A DNA stretch of 64,000 bases from Variovorax sp. TBS-050B (GCF_029893635.1 NZ_JARXYR010000002.1:3881001-3945000), one strand, 5' to 3'; positions 29,401-34,930 are shown, counted from the first letter of the stretch. Notes: generated by a model from the sequence alone, not told the origin. Translations and numbers: made by a program.

Positions 29401-29827
29401 GCCCGACGCGGGCAGGGTGCAGTTCGTGGCCGGGCCTGCACCCGAGCGCGTCATCGAGGCGGGCGGGCTGGAAGTGCCGGGCCCCGGTGGCGTTCATGCC
29501 ACGGTGGCCGGTGCCAAGTGGGCTGCGATCGAACCCATGCCGGCACCGTTCGAGCGCGACGGGACCGAGAGCGCTGCCTACGTCTACACGACCGAAGGCG
29601 AAAGCGTACAGGTGGCCGCGGACGGCTCGCGCACGATCCCGTTGGCGTCCATTCTTGCCGGGCGGCAGGTCGACGCGTTCGGCCGCTTCACCGCCGATTC
29701 CACGGTGCGTTTTCGCGCGAGCAGCGGTGGGCCCGGCCGGCAGATTCCCGAAGGCCTCATCGATCTGAGCAAGCTCGGGCGGAAGAGGGACGACCCGGGC
29801 TCGAGCAAGGGCGCGGCGAGTACCTAG
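15339..29827 (+). CDS. Giant multidomain T3SS-linked protein (cargo candidate), 4,828 residues if two +1 frameshifts are removed
   Basis: Three plus-strand frames join into one: 15339-17495, 17497-25002 and 25004-29827. Skipping one base near 17496 and one near 25003 leaves 14,487 nt, exactly 4,829 codons with stop. Conceptual domains: coiled coil (residues ~30-200), LysM-like (~511-549), helical region, hydrophobic segment (~1257-1290), octapeptide repeat (1464-1687), an unrecognised region, three ~457-residue modules from 2588, 3043 and 3501, two GGDEF-like domains (GGDEL at 4083-4087 and 4360-4364), a kinase-like domain (~4490-4665) and a tail. There is no signal peptide. Position just behind sctU suggests T3SS export; that is inference. 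The frameshifts may be sequencing errors or real lesions. I know no described family with this architecture. Confidence 0.75.
16866..16983 (+). other. LysM-like domain within the giant protein
   Basis: Residues ~511-549 read GYLEFAKAVGRTPEQLFTLN then PTVDYGKPLEPGQELVV. This matches LysM layout: helix, LxxLNP turn, helix, then LxPGQxLxV. LysM binds N-acetylglucosamine polymers such as peptidoglycan or chitin. It could help a large secreted protein pass or hold the cell wall. The opening Y-x-V strand is less clear. Confidence 0.6.
17493..17496 (+). other. First +1 frameshift site (T4 run) in the giant gene
   Basis: The upstream frame reads GAC TTT TGC CGC; dropping one T gives GAC TTT GCC GCC GGC TAC, which continues smoothly as DFAAGYGTQIANIDKNIRLY in the downstream frame. 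The downstream frame has the same codon style and no nearby ribosome binding site of its own. A T4 run is a place where sequencers miscount, but a true insertion is equally possible. Confidence 0.75.
17497..25003 (+). CDS. Giant protein segment B: helical region, octapeptide repeat, first two modules (middle frame)
   Basis: This segment encodes residues 720-3221. Residues ~720-1250 are helical and rich in Lys, Asp, Gln and Ala. A hydrophobic Gly/Ala segment (TAAAGIAATIASGGNVAVGF) lies near 1260-1280, and the octapeptide repeat covers 1464-1687. A mixed region of about 900 residues with no recognised fold follows (for example RMSYLSGAEMVALYG, LMFDRVIEDFRIAPLLPIV, FFVPNRGGNHHRTSVPGK). Two copies of the ~457-residue module begin at 2588 and 3043, the second broken by the frameshift. 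The frame is open from before 17557 to 25401; the last ~130 codons beyond 25003 are out of frame. Confidence 0.75.
19108..19206 (+). other. Hydrophobic Gly/Ala-rich segment in the giant protein
   Basis: Residues ~1257-1290 form the only long hydrophobic stretch in the protein (MTVTAAAGIAATIASGG, then NVAVGFGTAMLVSEVW). Small residues spaced as in a glycine zipper suggest a membrane-inserting helix pair. T3SS translocators and pore-forming parts of large toxins carry such segments, and no translocon gene is otherwise visible. The link to membrane insertion is inference. Confidence 0.5.
19729..20400 (+). repeat. 24-bp tandem repeat encoding an Asn/Ala/Thr octapeptide, about 28 copies
   Basis: From 19729 the sequence is a register-perfect run of 24-bp units encoding NAAANATT. 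Copies 1-11 are almost identical; 12-14 are diverged (NAAADATT, NVAADAVT, NVAASATL); 17-21 read NAAANATA; 22-26 return to NAAANATT. A degenerate tail (DAATNATT, SAASSAAT) ends near 20400. Adjacent copies often differ at only one or two third positions, a sign of recent expansion by slippage or unequal crossing over. The unit length is a multiple of three, so copy change would not break the frame. Each unit has an Asn-Ala-Thr triplet. Confidence 0.95.
20989..21033 (+). other. Bipartite nuclear-localisation-like motif in the giant protein
   Basis: Residues 1884-1898 read KRSSESDNDGGVRRK: two basic residues, a ten-residue polar spacer, then three basic residues. This fits the classical bipartite NLS pattern. 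It lies in a polar, probably exposed linker. Short basic motifs arise by chance in a protein this long, so this is only a hint of a eukaryotic target. Confidence 0.3.
23101..24465 (+). repeat. Tandem module copy 1 (~455 residues) of the giant protein
   Basis: The module opens with ADLNYLEGEATVNGRPVPA and runs 1,365 bp to the next copy. Its first part has an alternating strand/helix pattern with DIELAVPPDSILVLAERGNP and VVLYLCEGA (Cys2653), followed by an AVDGDIVLG strand. Its second part (residues ~2768-2941) runs RVVDMRPMTAQNAREVFPLL, IGLISVHKEALLG, EVWQFSTYLG and FMKDVMRQEAAKGAPVEAFY, which is reminiscent of an N-acetyltransferase (GNAT) fold. No catalytic residues are certain. The module is new to me. 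Confidence 0.8.
24466..25840 (+). repeat. Tandem module copy 2 of the giant protein, carrying the second frameshift
   Basis: It opens with ADKNYLVGEVMVNGRPMPA and spans 1,375 bp, that is 458 codons plus one extra base. Its first ~180 residues are close to copy 1 (VPPDSILVVAEHGNPPSAER against VPPDSILVLAERGNPPSAER). The Cys of copy 1 is replaced (VALYLFKGE). The extra base near 25003 moves the frame within the segment matching SIDPLHLGIEDR of copy 1. Beyond it the frame resumes with GIEDRSVELVPF, so the repeat itself proves the frameshift. Confidence 0.8.
25000..25003 (+). other. Second +1 frameshift site (GCGG) in the giant gene
   Basis: Upstream frame reads ATC GAC CTC GCC GCG GCC CGG CAT; skipping one G gives ATC GAC CTC GCC GCG CCC GGC ATC GAG GAC, i.e. 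IDLAAPGIEDR. Module copies 1 and 3 have GIEDR or GIEER at the same place in an unbroken frame, so the ancestral frame is known. It may be a sequencing error in a GC-rich run or a true mutation. Confidence 0.8.
25004..29827 (+). CDS. Giant protein segment C: third module, two GGDEF-like domains, kinase-like domain, tail (last frame)
   Basis: This segment encodes residues 3222-4828 and ends with TAG at 29825, overlapping the stop of the next gene by 4 nt. It holds the end of module 2, all of module 3 (from 3501), an Ala/Ser linker, two GGDEF-like domains, a kinase-like domain and an ADP-ribosyltransferase-like tail. GC at third codon positions is high in this frame except at about 27834-28007, where a nested frame has the coding signature instead. 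The enzyme-like domains at the C-terminus after long linkers and repeats recall polymorphic or effector proteins. Confidence 0.75.
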   Translation, partial: PGIEDRSVELVPFDAQHARDVLPHLTKELKYSPDFMQLKAEGMTRKWIDQINDGTRMAFVIYPASGSAAERRPLGIIAVHKEPLVGDNYIETLAPAHYAGEKPAGAASKEALLQRGEVWQFSTYLIGARTSTKSPDSSFPGGVVNSAAKKQVMDAAMAELARRGEPIDAFYARVHAGAPEAVPALGWPKTANANSLNSQARMADSGPVAVVHEKGPPLEDGTTPTRYVAIFETPVGLYAEDGGGTAAYRSLIEAQASKYPSEPWLAPKEWQGKPLVHRLADLNYLQGDAMVNGRPVPASLIQVAVPEKAFTVMAEAAQLPNLHQLAADMRAAGYTDGQEVALCFCFGLKTDDPSAPVPQSVASQLGDMLGARVHAVEGTITLGAKIELGEGRVGTAQPKLPLIDVSNGGMRPGENFDAQQRYWLAPNGRGERVDAPFGAEVRNMGARVGEGNWIDPMVLGIEERVVRLEQFGDRNAPAVLASLTRQLAVSPDFNSLGPEGMARKWQQEMADGTRMAYVVYPAEGSPLGQKPLGIIALHREALIDDKYVKTLPASYYRAGKFEAGEVSREDLLARGDVWQFSTYLNADAKQVPGTNKAGKMLTIEEAAAEGQRRGEEILAFYARVHGGGPLVLMAPHVEPNIPSLFGQESMARRGPIAVGLEQGSPVTGGADRYVLIFETDRGLYLPGGPGREKWTADIQKLIDDHPDPGSWLGAAQDTGASGPTVSRAAASADLPSRSAPAIDPDSIARESYDALARELGLTDAQADAMRGWTTAPRDAVTGFYDARLSGLKAETVTRTQAHVADSGDDAHYVSADIGNLGGLNAAMNNVAEAANVHFRGLAEILATQLDATGATVVPMRTGGDELGAVVAGIDGPTLAGAVEATQRQVAQYAQTHGLDHIPHPKHGDQRGVGLHIGYTSVSPDKTLDHIFTEADQGVDRSKQHVTTDEGRTTGVDGAEPGTAQATPAATATGNRPGTPAGEGGARGPARGASRADAAEVLTPDHPTRFATGSHEHATIDPDAVRKQDFAAAAHQAGLNTEQFTGLLHYGISPKDSVTGFYDARQSGVKADTVRRMQDLVANSDDNGFYVSADIANLGGLNHAMGNVAERANVHFKAMATLLADALSSTGATVVPLRTGGDELAAAVVGQIDEASLRGALDAAGRRIADYARAHGLADIPHPKRAGEKGVGMHMGYAETLPGRTLDRIFTEADMGVDASKNAAQHPTIDFEDAQPVAVRTSDGERLSVHRLMVTEPDGTRRPMTGAEVLRMTGPDLLGRGSSADVYPFGEGQVIKIYRNSREPDPDQSHLLVELPDGAEIHPRMATAASEVRAVRALQGAAGESAFVSVKGPFLVGDRLALVMPRHPFAGNRLELDLDTRTYSGEGSELLNERTARTAGALTERLNAVDRFPGDPQHLIEPDGSVIGFDPLEVSSGELARNYHEGEALKLARTGRQNAAQRPAPDRPDAGRVQFVAGPAPERVIEAGGLEVPGPGGVHATVAGAKWAAIEPMPAPFERDGTESAAYVYTTEGESVQVAADGSRTIPLASILAGRQVDAFGRFTADSTVRFRASSGGPGRQIPEGLIDLSKLGRKRDDPGSSKGAAST
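25841..27130 (+). repeat. Tandem module copy 3 of the giant protein
   Basis: It begins ADLNYLQGDAMVNGRPVPA and lies wholly in the last frame. It is the most diverged copy: its second element is VPEKAFTVMAEAAQLPNLHQ and the Cys region reads VALCFCFGL. The GNAT-like half is kept (GIEERVVRLEQF, LGIIALHREALID, DVWQFSTYL, EEILAFYARVHGGGP). It ends near 27130 before a Ser/Ala-rich linker. Divergence suggests copies 1 and 2 are the younger duplication. Confidence 0.8.
27230..27836 (+). other. GGDEF-like domain 1 of the giant protein
   Basis: Residues ~3970-4165 follow the GGDEF (diguanylate cyclase) layout: VTGFYDAR (as in LTGLYNRR), YVSADIGNLGGLN with metal-binding-type Asp, then VVPMRTGGDELGAVVAG with GGDEL at 4083-4087, and at the end IFTEADQGVDRSK (as in ADxALYxAK). 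The final Phe of GGDEF is Leu. Canonical members make cyclic di-GMP from two GTP. Activity here is unproven, but the signature and metal positions are mostly kept. Confidence 0.75.
27834..28007 (+). CDS. Small nested reading frame (57 residues) inside the giant gene, coiled-coil-like
   Basis: In a different frame from the giant protein, ATG at 27834 is preceded by AGGAG eight nt upstream and the frame runs 57 codons to TGA at 28007. The product is natural-looking and charged: GLTGLNPAQRKQRLQQLQQE, then a Gln/Ala/Arg helix. Third codon positions are mostly G or C in this frame, while the giant frame here is unusually rich in A and T at third positions and gives a low-complexity Gly/Thr/Ala linker. 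So this stretch probably was, or is, translated in this frame. Function unknown; a small chaperone-like or regulatory partner is possible. Confidence 0.5.
   Translation: MSQQTRDERLGLTGLNPAQRKQRLQQLQQEIDQERQQAKAALEAQRAARRGQTPPKS
28040..28680 (+). other. GGDEF-like domain 2 of the giant protein
   Basis: Residues ~4240-4445 repeat domain 1: VTGFYDARQSG, YVSADIANLGGLNHAMGN, then VVPLRTGGDELAAAVVG with GGDEL at 4360-4364, GVGMHMGYAE and IFTEADMGVDASK. The match to domain 1 is close over the whole length, so the two come from duplication. Two adjacent GGDEF domains could dimerise within one chain, which canonical enzymes need for activity. Confidence 0.75.
28750..29400 (+). other. Protein-kinase-like domain of the giant protein
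   Basis: Residues ~4490-4665 have a glycine loop (LLGRGSSADVYPFGEG, 4498-4512), a lysine in a VIKIY strand (Lys4516), a candidate C-helix Glu (SEVRAVRAL), a hinge-like strand LALVMPRH, then FPGDPQHLIEPDG with Asp4635 and VIGFDPLEV with Asp4650. This order matches the kinase/aminoglycoside-phosphotransferase fold: loop, Lys, Glu, catalytic Asp, metal Asp. The Asn expected after the catalytic Asp is not obvious. Active kinase or pseudokinase cannot be decided by eye. Confidence 0.55.
29400..29824 (+). other. C-terminal tail, weakly ADP-ribosyltransferase-like
   Basis: The last ~140 residues contain QFVAGPAPERVIEAGGLEVP, similar in spacing to the start of cholera-type toxins (RADSRPPDEI then GGL), a YVYTTEGE strand and a late SSGGPGRQIPEGL. 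The conserved first-strand Arg and the catalytic Glu pair are not clear. It may be a diverged or inactive member of that fold, or unrelated. Confidence 0.25.
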
Positions 29828-30747
29828 GCCGCGGGGGCAGACGGTGCTGGCGCAGCCGCCTGCGCCAGCACCCAGTCCCTGAACACCCGCATCCCCCGCG
29901 TCTCGCGCCGTCCCTTCGGCGCGCAGACGTAGTAGCCGCGCGGCGTCAGCGCAGCCTGGTCGATCGGGATCGCGATGCGGCCGGCGGCGAGCTCGTCCTC
30001 GATCAGGCAGCGTTGCACCACCGCGAGGCCGAGGCCCGAGATCACGCCCTGCACCAGCATCACGACCTGGTCGAAGTCGGCTGCGGGGCGCGGGTTGGCG
30101 TCGGGCACGCCCTGGGTGTCGAACCACAGGCGCCAGTTGTCAGGGTAGTTCGCGTGGAACAGCAGCGGCCGCTGCAGCAGGTCGCGCGGCGTGTGCAATG
30201 CACGCGGGCCGCGCAGGTCCTCGGGGCGGCAGATCGGCACGATCTCGCGGCCCACGAGGTAGTCGGACTGGATGCCCGCCGGATGCCACGCCGTGTCGCC
30301 GGTGCGCACGCGAATCCAGCCGTCGATGTCGGGCATGTCCAGCGGATCGTCGCGGCGGTAGGGCGCGAACGAGATGGCGACGTCCGGATGGCGCCGGCGG
30401 AAGTCGGGCAGCCGTGGAATGAGCCACTTGGTGGCCAGCGTCGGCGGTACCGACAGGCGCAAGGTGTGCGGCCCGTGCTGCGCGCCCGCGGCATTGGCGG
30501 CCGCCTCGAGCTGCTGCAGTGCCGGCGCGACGTTGTCGAGATAGGCACGGCCCGCCTCGGTCAGCGTGCTGAGGCGGCCGTGGCGGTCCAGCAATCGCAC
30601 GCCCAGTTCCGCTTCGAGCCGTGCCACCGCGCGGCTGACCGCCCCTTGGGTGACGCACAGCTCCTCGGCCGCTTTCGAGAAGCTGCCCAGGCGCGCAGTG
30701 CTGGCAAAGGCATGCAGCTCATGCAGCGACGGTGAACGGATTCGCAT
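29824..30747 (-). CDS. LysR-family transcriptional regulator (GcvA-like)
   Basis: This 307-residue protein has an N-terminal winged helix-turn-helix (SLHELHAFASTARLGSFSKA, ELCVTQGAVSRAVARLE) and a full effector-binding domain. The pattern TLRLSVPPTLATKWLIPRLP is typical of the GcvA/AmpR side of the family. It diverges from the Bug protein at 30898. A 7-bp inverted repeat in the 150-bp gap is a likely operator for both. Its stop overlaps the end of the giant gene by 4 nt, so the two transcription units converge without space for a terminator. Confidence 0.92.
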   Translation of the reverse strand: MRIRSPSLHELHAFASTARLGSFSKAAEELCVTQGAVSRAVARLEAELGVRLLDRHGRLSTLTEAGRAYLDNVAPALQQLEAAANAAGAQHGPHTLRLSVPPTLATKWLIPRLPDFRRRHPDVAISFAPYRRDDPLDMPDIDGWIRVRTGDTAWHPAGIQSDYLVGREIVPICRPEDLRGPRALHTPRDLLQRPLLFHANYPDNWRLWFDTQGVPDANPRPAADFDQVVMLVQGVISGLGLAVVQRCLIEDELAAGRIAIPIDQAALTPRGYYVCAPKGRRETRGMRVFRDWVLAQAAAPAPSAPAA

Positions 30748-30763
30748 GGAGGGTGTGGTGGCT

Positions 30764-30786
30764 TGCTATGCGCACTGGTCATAGCA
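30764..30786. promoter_or_regulatory. Inverted repeat TGCTATG-N9-CATAGCA, candidate LysR operator
   Basis: Perfect 7-bp arms flank nine bases 16 bp upstream of the LysR start and about 110 bp before the Bug gene. LysR proteins bind dyads of this size in such divergent gaps and usually repress themselves while controlling the neighbour. Confidence 0.6.
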
Positions 30787-30897
30787 GGCGGCGCAATTGT
30801 CACCCCAAAGACCAGAGGGCGCTTCACATAATCGCCGCACTTTTGGGGCACTTCCGTGCGCATCGTCCACCTGGATATTCCTTTCGACTTAATCGCA

Positions 30898-31881
30898 ATG
30901 AACAACCGCCGAGACCTCCTGCTGGCCATTACCGCCGTCGCCTTCGGGCTGCCGATGGCGAGCACCGATGCGCATGCTTCTTCGGCCTTTCCCGACAGGC
31001 CCATCAAGCTCATCGTGCCGTTCCCGCCGGGCGGCTCGACCGACCTCGTCGCGCGGCTGCTTGCCGAGAAGATGTCGGTGGTTCTGGGGCAGCAGGTGGT
31101 GGTGGAGAACCGCGGTGGCGCGGGCGGCACCATCGGCATTTCGGCGGTGGCGCGCGCCGAGCCCGACGGCTACACCATCGGCATGGCCACGGTGAGCACG
31201 CACGGCGCGAACCCGGCCGTCTACAGCAAGCTGCCCTATGACCCGGTGAAGGACTTCCAGCCGATCACCAACGTGATGTCGGTGCCCAGCGTGTTCGTCG
31301 TGAGTCCCAAGCTGCCGGTGAAGAACATGAAGGAGTTCATCGCGCTCGCCAAGTCCTCGCCGGGCAAGCTCACTTTCGCTTCGCCCGGAAACGGCTCGCT
31401 CGGCCACGTCAACGTCGAGCAGTTCATGGACCTCGCGGGCATCCGGCTCACGCACGTGCCGTACAAGGGCGCGGGGCAGGCGGCTGCCGACGCATTGGCG
31501 GGCACCGTCGACGCGATGACCGACAACCTGCCGTCGTCGCTGCCGCACATCAAGTCGGGCAAGCTGCGTGCGCTGGCGGTTCTGTCACCGGAGCGTTCGC
31601 CGCTCCTGCCCGACGTGCCGACCTACCGGGAACTCGGCTTCGAATCGATGAGCGAAGGCGGCTGGTTCGGGCTGGTCGCCCCGGCGGGCGTTCCCGCACC
31701 GGTGATCGAGAAGCTCATGACCAGCGCGCACCAGGCCATGCAGGACCCGGCGTTCAAGCAGCGCACGATCGACATCTCGGGCGTGCCCATGGCCAACACG
31801 CCGGCGCAGTTCGCGCAGCAGATCCGCGAAATGATGGACAAGTACGCACGCATCGCCAAGGTGGCGAACATCAAGCTGTGA
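30898..31881 (+). CDS. Bug/TctC-family tripartite tricarboxylate-type solute-binding protein
   Basis: The 327-residue protein starts with a Sec/Tat-like signal (MNNRRDLLLAITAVAFG, likely cleaved near AHASS at residues 25-29). The Bug signature IKLIVPFPPGGSTDLVARLL follows, with PYKGAGQAAADALAG later. Bug proteins bind small carboxylates or amides in the periplasm and are extremely numerous in Burkholderiales. No TctA/TctB membrane genes are present, as is common. The start at 30898 gives a clean signal peptide; an upstream ATG at 30856 is possible. The linked amidohydrolase suggests a formylated or amidated amino acid ligand, by context only. Confidence 0.92.
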   Translation: MNNRRDLLLAITAVAFGLPMASTDAHASSAFPDRPIKLIVPFPPGGSTDLVARLLAEKMSVVLGQQVVVENRGGAGGTIGISAVARAEPDGYTIGMATVSTHGANPAVYSKLPYDPVKDFQPITNVMSVPSVFVVSPKLPVKNMKEFIALAKSSPGKLTFASPGNGSLGHVNVEQFMDLAGIRLTHVPYKGAGQAAADALAGTVDAMTDNLPSSLPHIKSGKLRALAVLSPERSPLLPDVPTYRELGFESMSEGGWFGLVAPAGVPAPVIEKLMTSAHQAMQDPAFKQRTIDISGVPMANTPAQFAQQIREMMDKYARIAKVANIKL

Positions 31882-32765
31882 CGGGCCCGCACCACATGCA
31901 GGACACCGACCCCGTCGTCGTTGTCGCCGATCCTCCGAGCGACGTGGCCCGGTTGCCGCTGGTGTGCGATTCGCCGCACAGCGGCACCCGCTACCCGGCG
32001 GACTTCGTCACCCGTGTGCCGTTCGCGCAACTGCGCCAGGCTGAAGACACGCACGTTGCCGCGCTCTGGGCCGCCGCGCCGCGGCACGGCGCGACCTTGG
32101 TGAGCGCGCAGTTTCCTCGCGCCTACATCGATCCCAACCGCGCGATCGACGACCTCGATCCCGAGCTGCTCGACGGCCCGTGGCCGTCCCCGCTGAAGCC
32201 GGGCGAAAAATCGCGTCTGGGCTACGGTCTGGTGTGGAGCCGCATCGCGGCCGACCAGCCGCTGTACGACCAGCCCCTTGCGCCGTCCGCGGTGCAATGG
32301 CGCATCGACCGGTTCTGGAAACCGTACCACGCGGCGCTTTCCACCGCGGTGCAGCGCGCGTTGACCGATTTCGGTGCGCTGTGGCATCTCAACCTGCATT
32401 CGATGCCGGGCAATGCCTATGAGAAGCTGCGCATCGCATCGACCCGGCCGCTCGCGGACTTCGTGCTCGGCGACCGGGAAGGCACGACCTGCGAGCCCGC
32501 GCTGCTGAACGTGGTGGAAGCCTCGGTGCGTGCGCACGGCTACACGGTGGCGCGCAACGACCCGTACAAGGGCGTGGCGCTGATCGCCGAGATCGGCAAT
32601 CCGGCCAAGCGGCGGCACAGCCTTCAGATCGAGATCCGCCGGCCGATCTACATGAACGAAAAGACGCGCGAACCGAACGACGGCTTTGCGCCGTTGCAGC
32701 AGTGCCTCGAGTCCACGATCGGCGCCGTGGCGGCGCACGTGAAGCTGCAACTGAAGAAGGGGTAG
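31878..32765 (+). CDS. N-formylglutamate amidohydrolase-family protein
   Basis: This 295-residue protein belongs to the HutG-like N-formylglutamate deformylase family: VCDSPHSGTRYPADF near residue 30, the conserved FPRAYIDPNRAIDDLD, WHLNLHSMPG and DPYKGVALIAEIGNP. The family hydrolyses N-formyl-glutamate to formate and glutamate at the end of one histidine pathway, using a metal. No other hut genes are here, so the true substrate may differ. The GTG at 31878 overlaps the Bug stop by 4 nt; ATG at 31896 is an alternative. It forms an operon with the Bug gene under the LysR protein. Confidence 0.9.
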   Translation: MTGPHHMQDTDPVVVVADPPSDVARLPLVCDSPHSGTRYPADFVTRVPFAQLRQAEDTHVAALWAAAPRHGATLVSAQFPRAYIDPNRAIDDLDPELLDGPWPSPLKPGEKSRLGYGLVWSRIAADQPLYDQPLAPSAVQWRIDRFWKPYHAALSTAVQRALTDFGALWHLNLHSMPGNAYEKLRIASTRPLADFVLGDREGTTCEPALLNVVEASVRAHGYTVARNDPYKGVALIAEIGNPAKRRHSLQIEIRRPIYMNEKTREPNDGFAPLQQCLESTIGAVAAHVKLQLKKG

Positions 32766-32792
32766 CCTGCGATGCGAAGCCCCCGTGCCGTG

Positions 32793-33791
32793 CTAGCCGC
32801 TGATGCCATTCCTCGCCGAAGCCGGCTGCAACGCATCGAGCGCAGACAGCCTGCGGTAGTCGCCCGGCATCACCGCATAGGTGCCGAGAAAGGTCTTGTG
32901 CAGATGGCTCTGGTCGGTGAAACCCGCCGCGTGCGCCGCATAGGTCACGCGCGCGCCGCCGGCGATGAGGTCGCGTGCGTACTCGATGCGGTGGCCCACC
33001 AGCATCTCGTGCGGCGTGAAGCCGAAGGCGCCCTTGAAGCGCCGCTGCACATGCACCGGATGCAGGCCGGCCGCGGCCGAGAGGCTGTCGAGCGTGAGGC
33101 GCTGCTGAAAGCCCGAGGCGATGAGCGCGTAGAGCCGGTTCATGCGGTCGTCGCCGCCGTCGAGCCTGCGAGCGGGCTGCGGCGCGAGCGGAATCCAGCG
33201 CGCGAGGCGTTGCCGCAGCAGCGCGCGGCCGGCGGCGCTCTCCTCGGTGTCGTCGTCGCGGCCGATGCCGGTGGGCTCCGACAGCAGCCGGTGGCATTCG
33301 AGGAAGTCGCGCGCCTCGGCCTGGTCGAGGAAGACCGCGACGCCGTCGTCGTCCTCCACGCGCGCGAGCGGCGTGCTCTCGTGCGCGGCGCTGATGCAGC
33401 GCGCCACGGCCGGGCTGCAGTACATCGCGTCCTCGCGCCAGGGCGTGCTGCGGGCCTGCACCGAATGCCAGACCTGCGGCGCGATGCGCAGCAGCGTGCC
33501 CGGCGGCACGACGCTCACGCGGTTGCCGCTGGTGCGGACATGCAGCTCGGCATCGGACACTGCGAGCGTGTAGCCGACGTGCCGGTGCGGACGGATCTCG
33601 CGCTCCGACAGGCGGTTCGAGGTCAGCTGCAGGCCGGTGAGATCGGCGTCGCGCCAGTAGCGGGTGCCCAGGAGTTCGATCAAAAGCGGTGTCCCTCGAA
33701 TGTTGTCGTGCGCAGGGCTGCAAGCCGCATGCCAGTGCGCGATCTGTTTGTCCGAGTGTCCCTCATGCGGCGCGGCGAGCACCGGGTGCAA
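32793..33791 (-). CDS. AraC-family transcriptional regulator
   Basis: The 332-residue product has an N-terminal cupin-like sensor (EIRPHRHVGYTLAVSDAEL, VVPPGTLLRIAPQVWHSVQA) and a C-terminal double helix-turn-helix (FQQRLTLDSLSAAAGLHPVH, then FTPHEMLVGHRIEYARDLI and HAAGFTDQSHLHKTF). This is the AraC_binding plus AraC form that answers to small ligands. The start is uncertain: the first ~30 residues are not family-like, and a start nearer ELLGTRYWR is possible. The gene stands alone, convergent with the amidohydrolase and divergent from the LuxR-type gene. Confidence 0.88.
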   Translation of the reverse strand: MHPVLAAPHEGHSDKQIAHWHAACSPAHDNIRGTPLLIELLGTRYWRDADLTGLQLTSNRLSEREIRPHRHVGYTLAVSDAELHVRTSGNRVSVVPPGTLLRIAPQVWHSVQARSTPWREDAMYCSPAVARCISAAHESTPLARVEDDDGVAVFLDQAEARDFLECHRLLSEPTGIGRDDDTEESAAGRALLRQRLARWIPLAPQPARRLDGGDDRMNRLYALIASGFQQRLTLDSLSAAAGLHPVHVQRRFKGAFGFTPHEMLVGHRIEYARDLIAGGARVTYAAHAAGFTDQSHLHKTFLGTYAVMPGDYRRLSALDALQPASARNGISG

Positions 33792-33970
33792 ACTTCATCC
33801 AAAGGTACTCAGTCGGGCCTCGGCGCGGTATGCGGGGGCCTTTCTTCCTGGCTCCCCAGGCCTCCGAAGCTAAGAATCTACAAGGCGGCATCGCAGCCCT
33901 TTGGTAGCTTGGGCCACTGCCCGCGGCAGCGTTGTGGAACGCGGCGCGCGGCATCTCCACGAGCCCTCTC

Positions 33971-34930
33971 ATGATTTCTTCGAACCTGTTGCCATTGGAC
34001 GCGGCGGCATCGCTGCCGGACGCGCGCGATATCGACCCGGCGCTGCCGCCGAGGCAGTCGGCCGAGCTGCCGCTCGACGGCCCCTTTCCGCAGCTCTATT
34101 CGGAAGAGCAGCTGTACCTGCCGCCCTCCGCGGACCGGCGCGCCGACGGTGCGCCTGGCATCGTCGGCGACCTGCTCGATGCGCGCGACGCCGAGGCGCG
34201 GCGCGAGCTCGTGCAGGACCTGCTCGATGCGCTCGGCTTCGACTGGCTCGCCTACGGCACCGTCACCTACCTGCGCGGGCGCTGGTGGCCGCTGAGCTTC
34301 TACACCGCGCACGCCAACCCGGAATGGACGCAGCGCTACTTTTCGCACCGCCTCTACGAGATGGACCTGCGCCAGCCGGGCGTGCCGGCGTCCAGCCTGC
34401 CGCTGGTGTGGGACGTCGAGCAGATCGAGGCCATGCCCGTGTCCGCAGCCACTTCGGCGGCGGAAGATCCGGCGGGCCTGCGGCAGCGCTTCGTCGACGA
34501 CCTGCGGCTGAGCGGCATCCACAGCGGACTGATGTTCCGCCTCGCATCACCGACGCAGGTGAACCTGTACACGGTCATCAGCCTGCAGTCGAGCGAGCCG
34601 GGCCGCCGCTGGATCACCGACGACGTGGTGGGCCATGCGCTCACGCTCGGCCTGAGCCTGCACGAGTACCTGTCGCGGCATTCGCGCATGCCGAGCGAGG
34701 CGGGCGCGGCGGCGCGCATCGAGATCTCGAGCACCCAGCAGTCGATCCTGCAGCACCTGCTGCAGGGCCGCAGCGACAAGGAGATCGCCAACCACCTCGA
34801 CCTCTCGGCGCATACGGTCGACTACCACATGCGCCAGCTGCGCCGCCGCTTCGCAGCGCGCAACCGCGTGCAGCTGGTGAACGCGGTGCAGCAGAGCGAC
34901 AGCGACTTTGGCGTGCTGAGCGATTTCTGA
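33971..34930 (+). CDS. LuxR-family regulator with autoinducer-binding-like domain
   Basis: This 319-residue protein has an autoinducer-binding-like domain in the middle (residues ~75-220, with LLDALGFDWLAYGTVTYLR and RYFSHRLYEMDLRQPG) and a C-terminal LuxR helix-turn-helix (SSTQQSILQHLLQGRSDKEI, then ANHLDLSAHTVDYHMRQLRR). No LuxI-type synthase gene is in the window, so it may be a LuxR solo that listens to signals from outside. The start at 33971 is chosen because the extra 13 codons from 33932 look non-coding. It is convergent with and directly next to the aldo-keto reductase gene. Confidence 0.88.
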   Translation: MISSNLLPLDAAASLPDARDIDPALPPRQSAELPLDGPFPQLYSEEQLYLPPSADRRADGAPGIVGDLLDARDAEARRELVQDLLDALGFDWLAYGTVTYLRGRWWPLSFYTAHANPEWTQRYFSHRLYEMDLRQPGVPASSLPLVWDVEQIEAMPVSAATSAAEDPAGLRQRFVDDLRLSGIHSGLMFRLASPTQVNLYTVISLQSSEPGRRWITDDVVGHALTLGLSLHEYLSRHSRMPSEAGAAARIEISSTQQSILQHLLQGRSDKEIANHLDLSAHTVDYHMRQLRRRFAARNRVQLVNAVQQSDSDFGVLSDF

